Of a stretch of 31,261 nucleotides of DNA, positions 19,928-27,620 are shown one piece after another. The notes under the pieces were generated by a model. The model made no database searches. It was not told the DNA's origin and saw only the letters and a list, made by a program, of their open reading frames with translations. The position numbers and the translations under genes were made by a program. Where the stretch lies: NCBI GenBank assembly GCA_049999725.1, contig JBNGIS010019251.1:1-31261 (forward strand), given 5' to 3'. Position 1 is the stretch's first letter. Each line of letters starts with the position of its first letter. The DNA comes from Haplomitrium mnioides. Lineage: Eukaryota > Marchantiophyta > Haplomitriopsida > Calobryales.

Positions 19928-19963
19928 TATATAAGCAAGGAGCTTTCTATTAAGTATATAAAG
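19928..19963 (+). promoter_or_regulatory. Two TATA boxes of the chromovirus LTR
   Basis: TATATAAG at 19928-19935 and TATATAAAG at 19955-19963, 27 bp apart. They lie downstream of the G-box and CCAAT region and about 110-145 bp before the LTR end. In the 3' LTR the first is changed to TATGTAAG, the second is kept. The second is therefore the better candidate for the transcription start. Confidence 0.65.
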
Positions 19964-20072
19964 AAGGGAGAGTGCCTTGTTTGGCATCTCTTACCCTGTG
20001 AGTTTTTGAAGTCTTTGTTCGCTTCTCTTGTATATGTTGTGCTAACTTGTGCGTATGTAAGTAGTGTTACAA

Positions 20073-20084
20073 TGGTATCAGAGC
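20073..20084 (+). other. Primer-binding site (initiator tRNA-Met)
   Basis: TGGTATCAGAGC one base after the 5' LTR, complementary to the 3' end of plant initiator tRNA-Met, the standard minus-strand primer of plant LTR elements. Confidence 0.95.
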
Positions 20085-20729
20085 TTGGTCTTCTCTAAAG
20101 AAGTGTGGATTACCCCTCTTTAGAAAAGCACTAAAGACCTTTTGGAGTAGTAGAATCTCCACTTTGCATTAACTCCAAGAGAGTTAAACTCTCAAGTTTT
20201 CATAAGTAAAAGATCGTGGATATCCCATCCTTTATGAATAAAGATAAAAAGTTTGACTTGATACTATGGTAGCTAATGGATAGAGGAGCATTTATACCTC
20301 ATAGAACTCTGCTATTGAATCCTTTTAATATTTGTGTGTTTAACATTGACAAACATTTCTTTCGTCGATTCTTAATGTATAATTTTGGGGATGATTTTAT
20401 GGTCTTTGTGATGGAATCGAGAGAATTTGTTATCTTACCTGTGGTTAATTATGGTGTTACATGGGAGTGTTTTATTTACGTTTTGTGGTAAATAGAAAAT
20501 GGATTTGAACCAAACTCCTGTAGAAGAGTTCAACTCCAACTGTCACATTTCCATTCGAGTAACGCTCAGCAAATGCAGAGAGATTTTCTTGTTCGTAAAT
20601 TTGGAGAGAGGTTTTGTGATTTAGTGTTAGCATCAACTAAACCTTTTATTTTACCATTTTTACATAATTGGAATGTGTATGTATCTATTTTCGTATGAGT
20701 TACAAGCAATTGAGCTGTAATAGAAAATC
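20085..20729 (+). other. Chromovirus leader
   Basis: Untranslated leader between the primer site and the gag start. A 71-aa ORF (20276-20491) occurs here but has no gag feature and is probably incidental. Confidence 0.5.
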
Positions 20730-21697
20730 ATGGAGGCGAGTTTGAGCAATCTAGAAGGAGGAGCTTGGATGATGGCAAAGTTAGAAGAACTCTAAACAGC
20801 CCTTATAGCAAGCCAACAACAAACAAATATGTTGATGGCAGAGATGGTGAAAATGCGGTTGCAATAAGAGAACGGAGAAGGGAGTCGAGAAACACTACTT
20901 TAAAAGATGAGCAAATCGTGTAAAGTGGATGCTTATGGAGGAAGCCATGGTAGGTGTTGTAGAAGAATGGGTGTATTGGATGGAAGTTCACATGTCATAT
21001 TATCCGCAGGTGTCAGATTTGGAGAAAGAACTATTTGCAAGATCCTTTTTAACAGAGCACGCATATATTTGGCTACAAGGATGGGAGCGACAAAAAAAAT
21101 GCACAAGGAGAACAACTTTTGTGGAGTAGCATTAAAGAATGCGTACTACAAAATTTCAAAGCGGTAGACTCTATATTAACCGCAAGGACTAAACTTTGAG
21201 AATTAGAGCAACAAGGCAGTGTTGTAAGGTACATTGAAGAGTTTCAAAGCCTACAAGTCCAAATTGAAGACATGAGTTCAGCCGAGGCCCTCGACAAATT
21301 TTTGCAAAGATTAGAAAGGAAGATTCGAGGGGAAGTTATGATGCGCGACCCGAAGGATGTTAACGAAACCATCTCATTTGCTCAAAGAATTGAAAGAACA
21401 TTGGGGATTGTGCAAACATGAGGGAATTATGGCCCAATGCCTATGGAGTTGGGACATATTAGAAGAAAAGATTTCAATCACTCCAATCAACAACCAAGAG
21501 GACCCCACAATGCTATAGAAAGCAGAACTGAAGAACGACGAGAAACACAAACATGTTATAATTGTGGGCAAATAGGGCATATTACACCGAATTGTAGAGC
21601 AGTACAATGCAATCAAGGGCGAGTGTTTCGAAGGCCTCTTCATAATGTCAATAATGGAGAAGAAGAAGAATGTCAAGGAAACGAGGGGCGCCAATAA
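20730..21697 (+). pseudogene. Chromovirus gag (broken)
   Basis: Probable start ATG 20730 (MEASLSNLEGGAWMMAKLEE), a coiled-coil-like N-terminus with Gln/Met-rich sequence typical of gypsy gag and three in-frame stops. The capsid-like region changes frame: VEEWVYWMEVHMSYYPQVSD and HAYIWLQGWER (about 20960-21090), then LRELEQQGSVVRYIEEFQSL and EALDKFLQRLERKIRGEV (about 21195-21330). The nucleocapsid zinc knuckle CYNCGQIGHITPNC (CX2CX4HX4C) is intact in the ORF at 21437-21697. Gag packages element RNA into particles; the broken capsid region would prevent this. Confidence 0.85.
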
Positions 21698-21797
21698 AAA
21701 AACCTCGTGGTTTTGCTGGAACAAAGAAGAAAGGCGAGGAAAAGTTTCGACAAAAGCAAATATACTATATAGAAAAACAAAAAAATAGAGGACTAAT

Positions 21798-24700
21798 TGT
21801 GGTTGACAGATGGATGGAAGTTGAAATTGCCAATTGAAAAAGAAGAGCACGAGGTGGTTGAAATGGCAAATGGCCAAAGTGAGCCTATTGAACATCTGTC
21901 TCAAACTATAGCTCTACATATGGGCAACTATAAAGAAAATTTAGAGTGGAAGATCACGACATTGGTGAGATATGATACGATTCTTGGAATGAAATGGCTA
22001 CGAAGATATAACCCACAAGTAGATTGGCATAAGAGGACACTCACGACTTCTCAATGGAAGATTCGGGGAGAGAGATTACAACCTCATTCAAGGCACCTAC
22101 CCTTATATGTGATTGGAGCACATTCCATCAAAAAACAAGATACAATGTTTTTGGTGCTCATACGTGAATTCACAGTTGAGAAAGAGGACTCAAAGCATAA
22201 AGTTCCCCATGATCTTCAAGGTATTTTGAAGGAGTTTCACGACGTCTTTCCCCATAATTTACCCTATGGATTGTCGCTCAAAAGATGCATTGATTATAAG
22301 ATTGAGGTTTTTCCAAGAAGTATTGGACATGCAAAGCCCCGTATCGATTGCCTTCTCATGAACTTGAGGAATGCAAATCTCAGATTACTAAGTTGTTGGA
22401 GAAGGGGTTCATTTAGCCAAGTATATCTCTTTATGGTGCACCAGTATTATTTGTGAAGAAGAAAGATGGGAGTATGAGAATGTGTATCGACTATCGAGCA
22501 CTCAACCAACAAACGGTGAAAAATAAATATCCGTTACCTAGAATGGATGATTTGTTTGATCAACTTCAAGGAGCAAATTACTTCACAAAGTTAGATTTGA
22601 GAAGCGGATATAATCAAATCCGAATCGCAGAAGGTGATGTGCAAAAAAAGCATTTCGAAGTCAATATGGGCATTTTGAATACCTTGTTATACCTTTCGAA
22701 TTAACTAATGCTCCTGCCACATTTATGAGCCTTATGAATGATATTTTTTTTTATCTTTTTTGGATAAGTTTGTTATTGTATTTTTGGATGACATTCTCAT
22801 TTATAGCAAGAATCTTCAAGAGCATCAACAACACCTTCGTATGGTATTAAAGGTACTTTGAAATCACAAGTTATATATCAAGATGTCAAAATGTGAAATT
22901 GGGAGAAGGGAGGTGGACTACTTGGGTCATCGTATGAGTGCAGCAGAAATCCAAGTTATGGATGAGAAAGTAGAGGCAATTCAGAAGTGGGAAGCTCTTA
23001 GTGATCACACACAACTACAAGGATTTTTGGGGCTAACTGGGTTTTATCGTCGATTTGTGAAAGGTTTTGCACAAATAGCAGAACCATTGACCAACTTGCT
23101 CAAGAAAAGTCATACGTGGACATGGGGAGCTACAGAAGAGTTGGCATTTCAAGCATTGAAGAAATCACTTCTTCATGCTCCTATTCTTAAATGGTATGAT
23201 TCCAAATGACCAATCAAACTTTCGATGGATGCATCAAGAAAAGCCATAGGTGGAGTCTTGCAACAAGAATGGGAGGATGGTTGGCATCATATTGCTTTCT
23301 TTTCTAGAAAATTAAGCGATGCATAGCAGAACTACCACACCACAGAACGTGAAGAATTGGCAATTGTGTTGTCAACCAAGCATTGGAAGCACTATCTCGG
23401 AGATAAGGAGTTTGTGGTCGAAACCGATTATAAGCTTGTTATCTATCTAGAAACTCAAAAAGAGCTCTCAAAAAGGCAGATTTGGTGGGCGGAGTGGCAA
23501 CAACGGTTCCATATGAAGATGGTTTATATAGAAGGAAAATGTTAGATTGCAGATGCCTTAACACGCATGCCTCAGCTCAACATCATGTCTAAAATCACAA
23601 TTCATCCTACTTGGTGGACAGAATTGTTGGTTGCAGTAAAGACAAATGAAGAGATCATTACTGCACAACAAAAGAAGTTGGTGAAAGAAGTAAGAGGATT
23701 GATTTTCTTCCAAGACAAGGTATAGGTTCCCAATAATGTTAATCTTCGCTCTGAAATTTTATATGAAGCTCATGATTCTGCCATAGGAGGCCATGTTGGA
23801 ATTGAGAAGACTTTGGACAATCTTCAACGAGTTTATTATTGGCCTAAAATGCATCACGATGTGGAGGAATATGTTCGAAGTTGCTTGGCTTGTCAACAAA
23901 ACAAGGCTACCAACCTTAAACAAGGAGGCTTGTTGCAACCGTTACCTATCTCCAATCACCGATGGAAGCATGTGAGTATGGATATTGTATGTGAGCTACC
24001 TCGTACTTCTACGGGCTATGATGCTATTGTTGTTTTTGTGGACAACCTTAGCAAAATGATTCATATTCGTCCAACAACTAAATCAGTGACAACACCTAAG
24101 CTAGCACGAATTTATTTGGAGGCAGTCTACTCGCAACATGGCATTTCCAAAGTTATTATTTCAAATCGAGGCACTCAATTCACCAGCATGTTTTGGCGCA
24201 CTATATTTGGTCTTCTCAAAACCAAACTGGCTATGTTTACTGCTTATCACCCAAAATCTGATGGTCAAACTGAACGGGCCAATTGTACCATTGAGGATAT
24301 GCTACGAGCTTTTACTTTGGAAGAACAAGCGGAATAGGACTGGCTACTACCTTTGATGGAGTTCTCGTACAATAACTCCATCAACAGCTCCACACGCGCT
24401 ACACCTTTCTTTTTTATGTATGGTGAGCATCCTACCACAATCTCTAGTCTTCAACATGCATCATCATCAACCTCTAAGAGTCCAGCCGTTGATGAGTTTC
24501 TTCATCGTCTACACCTTGGCATTTGACAAGCTAAGGAAAAATTGGAAGTTGCTTGTAACTGACAAAAGCAAATATGCTGATACTCATCATCACGAGGTGA
24601 CCTTTGCTATTGGTGACCAAGTCTGGCTCTCCACGTCCAATCTTCCTTTGCTTCATTCGCGTAAGTTTAGTGCTCGTTTTATTGGTCCTTTTGCTATCTC

Positions 24701-25061
24701 TGCTCGCATTGGAGAAGTTGCATATTGGTTGGTTTTACCTTCTCACATGAAGATTCATCCAGTCTTTCATGTCTCTTTACTCCGAGCTTTTGTCCCTCGC
24801 TCTGCCACTTTTACCAGTACCCAAGAACCCCCTCCATCACCTGAGCTTATTGATGGTCATGAAGAGTATGAGGTTGAACAACTCTTGAAGAAACGTATGC
24901 GGTGCCGCAGTCGTTGTGAGATTGTGGAGTATTTGGTTCGTTGGAAAAACTACCCTCTTTATGAAGCTACTTGGGAGCCCTTGGAGAATTTGGCTAATGC
25001 CTCCGCACTAGTCCACTCTTTTGAGAACTCTCTTACTTGCAACGAGGACATTGCCTCTTAA
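21798..25061 (+). pseudogene. Chromovirus pol: (protease remnant)-RT-RNase H-integrase-chromodomain, broken
   Basis: The front part keeps only the end of the protease region (LPIEKEEHEVVEMANGQ, ILGMKWLRRYNPQVDWHKRT); no D-S/T-G active-site motif is visible. [51 protein letters not shown] (22781-22792). RNase H: GFLGLTGFYRRFVKGFAQIA, then MDASRKAIGGVLQQEW and LSTKHWKHYLGD. Integrase: GHVGIEKTLDNLQRVYYWPK, SCLACQQNK, SMDIV (first Asp 23981-23983), IISNRGTQFTS with Asn in place of the second Asp (24164-24166), and Glu at 24272-24274. The C-terminus has KFSARFIGPFAIS, HPVFHVSLLR and a chromodomain (24864-25010: EYEVEQLL, YLVRWKNYPLYEATWEP). Frame changes occur near 22330, 22670, 22740 and 24400-24500, plus stops near 22413, 23208, 23324, 23544 and 24335. 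Confidence 0.92.
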
Positions 25062-25073
25062 AAGGGGGGAGGA
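25060..25073 (+). other. Polypurine tract of the chromovirus
   Basis: AAAAGGGGGGAGGA immediately upstream of the 3' LTR and overlapping the end of pol: the plus-strand primer site. Confidence 0.9.
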
Positions 25074-25074
25074 T

Positions 25075-25612
25075 TGTAATCATCCCTAACTTTAGTAAGC
25101 CATGACCAAAAATAATGTAAGATATAGTGTCAACTATGTCTAGAAAGATATTACTAAGTTAGAGTAGCAAAAAGAGATTGCTATTATAGAGAATTGGACA
25201 CGTGGCAAGAGGAGAGAAAGTCAACGAATTAAAGTAAAGAAGGGAGCCTAGATAAAGACACGTAGCAAGCGGAGAATTAAAGTAAAGAGAAGGTTCTAAA
25301 GATAAGGACACGTGGCAGAATGAGAATTAAATAAAGATGGAAGGTTCTAGGGATAAGGATATATGGCAGATGGAGAATAAAAGTAAAAGGTGGTCCAATC
25401 AGAGTGAGAGAGAAAGGAGCGGTCCAATTAGAAGAGGATAGAAAAGGAACCAATAAGGTTCCTCCACCTATGTAAGCAAGGAGCTTTCTATCAAGTATAT
25501 AAAGAAAGGAGAGTGCCTTGTTTGGCATCTCTTACCTTGTGAGTTTTTGAAGTCTTTCTTTACTTCTCTTGTATGTGTTGTGCTAACTTGTGCATATGTA
25601 AGTAGTGTTACA
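25075..25612 (+). repeat. Chromovirus 3' LTR (538 bp)
   Basis: Same ends as the 5' LTR (TGTAATCATCCC ... GTGTTACA). G-box cores at 25199-25206 (CACGTGGC), 25259-25266 (CACGTAGC) and 25309-25316 (CACGTGGC), and a degraded fourth unit near 25357-25369. It differs from the 5' LTR by substitutions, mainly transitions, and a few short indels, the largest in repeat unit 3. Confidence 0.96.
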
Positions 25613-25617
25613 GAATT
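25613..25617. other. Target-site duplication GAATT (right)
   Basis: Identical to 19528-19532 on the other side of the element. Confidence 0.93.
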
Positions 25618-26069
25618 AGTGCTAGAGACCTTGGAGATCAAGCCCAAGTTGACTCTTGAGAAGATAGTCACTTCTCAAGACAATTGGTTCCAGTTGGCGT
25701 TCCGAAGTGGTGAGCTCTAGGATTTACAACAAAGTAGTTTTTCTATATAGGAGAAGAATATAGTGAAAGGCCAAAAGCTAATGGCCAAGGATCACTGAGA
25801 ATGGAGGACATGAAGTGGACACCTTGGAAGTCCCTTCATGGTCTTCTTGACGAAGTTAAAATATCAGTTTTGCAACGTGTGGAAGTTGAAGAGCTTTTAA
25901 TTGAAGAAATATCTCACGAACTAGAGAGACATAAAGTTTGGCATTCATGGTGAAATCTTTCTGCTCCAAAGTTTACTGTAGCTCTTGAGAAGAAGTAAGG
26001 GAAGAGGACCCTCTCCACACCAAGGATTCAAAGATGGCTGCATTTTACTCTGGTTTTAAGAAGCTTTTG
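25613..26069 (+). pseudogene. Exon relic, right part, after the chromovirus insertion
   Basis: Reads ELVLETLEIKPKLTLEKIV, TSQDNWFQLAFRSGEL, then two TAG stops and a TGA (each one step from CAG or CGA). After a frame change it continues MEDMKWTPWKSLHGLLDEVK, ISVLQRVEVEELLIEEISHE, LERHKVWHSW. It ends at TTTTG followed by GTAAGT (26070-26075), a strong splice donor. The long open stretches with mixed hydrophobic and charged residues look like real protein, not repeat. Family not recognised. Presumed to belong with 19418-19532 and 26647-27245. Confidence 0.45.
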
Positions 26070-26159
26070 GTAAGTTTGTTTTTCTACTCTACACTATTTT
26101 GTCTAGAGATGCATTGAATTTATTGTAAATTTTTTTTTGTTATAGTAAATATAATTTTG

Positions 26160-26565
26160 AGTCCATGCATGCATGGACTACAAAGTTTGTGCGCTCAAGG
26201 ACTCTTTAGTTTGCCACACATCTACAAAGTCTGTACACTCAAGGACTCTCTAGTTTGCCGCACATAGACTATCAAGTCCATGCGCGCATGGACTCTCTAG
26301 TCCAGGCTCGCAAGGGACTCTCTAATCCCTTCGCGCATGGACATTGAAGTCTCGAGGCGCTTGAACTTCAAAGTCCACACATACATGGACAACATGTCTA
26401 TGCTTGTATCGACATTGGAGTCCAAGCATTCAAGAGCATTGAAGTTCCTCTGTGCTTGGACATTGAAGTCCATGTGTGCATGGACATTGAAGTCTAAGAG
26501 TTCCTGGACTTCAATATCCATGTGCGCATTGACCTCAAAGTCAATCTTAGTTTGGACTCCATGGT
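26160..26565. repeat. 24-bp minisatellite, about 17 units, with two perfect 20-bp palindromes
   Basis: Units of 22-25 bp (mostly 24) with consensus AGTCCATGNGCGCATGGACA followed by TTGA. Two copies are perfect 20-bp palindromes: AGTCCATGCATGCATGGACT (26160-26179) and AGTCCATGCGCGCATGGACT (26275-26294). The array lies wholly within the probable intron 26070-26646. ORFs on both strands here (26337-26666 plus, 26297-26632 minus) are translations of the 24-bp unit as 8-residue repeats and are not genes. Confidence 0.88.
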
Positions 26566-26646
26566 CTTTGCTCAAATTATCTTCCTCTCTAAAGTGCAAA
26601 CTTTTTATTGTTGTCTCTAATTTTTTTTCCATTTTTACTGTGTATA

Positions 26647-27245
26647 GGGGGGAACAAAACTTTTAAACCGCAGCTTGCCAAAAGATTAACGGTAGCTGCC
26701 AAAGAACGAAAAAGATCAGGGGTCAAAGAAGCCCCAAAAGATCAAGACCAAGCTCCAACACTTGTTTCCTACCCTCCTGCTTTTCTGCTTCATTGCCAAA
26801 AAGCTAGAGAGTCAAAATTAAGGCAACAAATTGATGTTGCTGCCAAAGAGCAAAAAAGATCAAGGGTCAAAGAAGCCTCAAAAGATCAAGACCAAGCTCC
26901 AACACTTGTTTCCTACCCTCTTGCTTTTCTGCTTCATTGCAAAAAAGCTAGAGAGTCGAAATTAAGGCAACAAATTGATGTTGCTACCCTTCTCACTGAT
27001 AGAGTTTTAAGAGACGAAGACGATGACTTACTGTCCTTCATTGATAGACTTAACGTGGCATATTACCAAGTCCATGGGGAGGCAAATGCTTGTTAGTTGA
27101 AGGGATTTGTGAAACCTAGATGTTTTACTTTAGCGATGCAGACATTCCTTACGATAACAACCTTAAAGAATTGTGTGAGCATAGCTGTCGACAAAAGGTC
27201 AGAAAAGCTTTAATGAGTTCTTTTCGACATGGTGGAGTAAGAAGG
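26647..27245 (+). pseudogene. C-terminal exon relic with a duplicated 48-residue unit
   Basis: A pyrimidine-rich tract and TGTATAG (about 26640-26646) form a good splice acceptor. The exon is open to 27096: GNKTFKPQLAKRLTV, two near-identical 48-residue units (each containing DQDQAPTLVSYP, AFLLHC, KARESKLRQQIDV), then LLTDRVLRDEDDDLLSFIDR and LNVAYYQVHGEA. A frame change near 27085 and one TAG (27117-27119) precede the tail MFYFSDADIPYDNNLKELCE, HSCRQKVRKALMSSFRHGG, VRRKW and stop (27243-27245). The basic C-terminal GGVRRKW end recurs in the adjacent duplicate (27433-27472). I do not recognise a catalytic domain. Strand and order suggest it ends the split gene that begins near 16710. Confidence 0.45.
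26695..26982 (+). repeat. 144-bp in-frame tandem duplication
   Basis: Unit 1 at 26695-26838 and unit 2 at 26839-26982. They differ at only a handful of positions; 144 bp is a multiple of 3, so the reading frame is kept (48 residues each). Because the two units are so alike, the duplication looks recent compared with the other decay in this region. Confidence 0.9.
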
Positions 27246-27620
27246 AAGTGGTAATGTTTCGATTTTTGTATATAATAATTGTAAAAGTATATATAAGTAT
27301 ATGAGAAAAAATTTATGTAGTTGGCCAATGGGAGAGAAAGCCTTATATAAGGAATTTGATTTTGAAAAAAAAACTAATCTATTTGTTATGGGAGCACGGG
27401 TAGCTGACAGAGAATCAGAAGTAGCTCGAACAAGTTCTTTTCGATGTAGTGGAGTAAGAAGGAAATGGTAAAGCTTCAAGTTTTGAATTAATAAGTGTAG
27501 AGTTGTAAGATGTAAGGATTAGAGAAACATTCTAGATATCATTAGCCAAGGAGAGAGGGCTAAGTGATGAACAAGTTGATGTCCTTTTCAGTGGAAAAAA
27601 AAGTTTTTTTTGGGTCAAAC
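27216..27620 (+). repeat. ~217-bp tandem duplication of the gene tail and 3' flank
   Basis: AGTTCTTTTCGA occurs at 27216 and again at 27433 (offset 217). Both copies encode an S-F-R-x-x-GVRRKW-stop end, followed by similar AT-rich flank with GTAAAAG/GTAAGA words and CCAA(T/G)GGGAGAGA-like sequence. The second copy is more diverged and preserves only about 17 codons. Confidence 0.6.

Larger units (their letters stand above)
19533..20071 (+). repeat. Chromovirus 5' LTR (539 bp)
   Basis: Starts TGTAATCATCCC and ends GTAGTGTTACA (TGT...ACA ends). It contains the four-unit G-box repeat (19653-19860), CCAAT words (GGTCCAATCAG near 19851, GGTCCAATTAG near 19881, CAATAAGG near 19911), two TATA boxes, and a downstream T/C-rich segment with TTGTTCGCTTCTC. 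Confidence 0.96.
19533..25612 (+). mobile_element. Complete but defective Ty3/gypsy chromovirus
   Basis: 6,080-bp element with two LTRs (19533-20071 and 25075-25612), primer site, gag with zinc knuckle, pol with RT, RNase H, integrase and C-terminal chromodomain, polypurine tract and a perfect 5-bp TSD. By-eye comparison of the LTRs gives roughly 35 differences in 539 bp (about 6-7%), so the insertion is not recent. Every ORF is interrupted by stops and frame changes, so it is non-autonomous now. The chromodomain and iMet primer site place it among plant chromoviruses; clade (Tekay, CRM, Galadriel, Reina) is not assignable by eye. Confidence 0.95.

Noticed and set aside
20276-20491. 71-aa ORF in the chromovirus leader as an extra gene
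   Set aside because: No similarity to gag or any known accessory protein; upstream of the gag start; probably incidental.
21374-21904. 176-aa minus-strand ORF, hydrophobic
   Set aside because: Antisense to the gag zinc knuckle and the start of pol. A/G-rich sense sequence gives Phe/Leu-rich antisense ORFs.
26297-26666. Overlapping ORFs on both strands (109 aa plus, 111 aa minus)
   Set aside because: Both are translations of the 24-bp repeat (8-residue periodicity) inside a probable intron. The reading frames stay open because the unit length is a multiple of 3.
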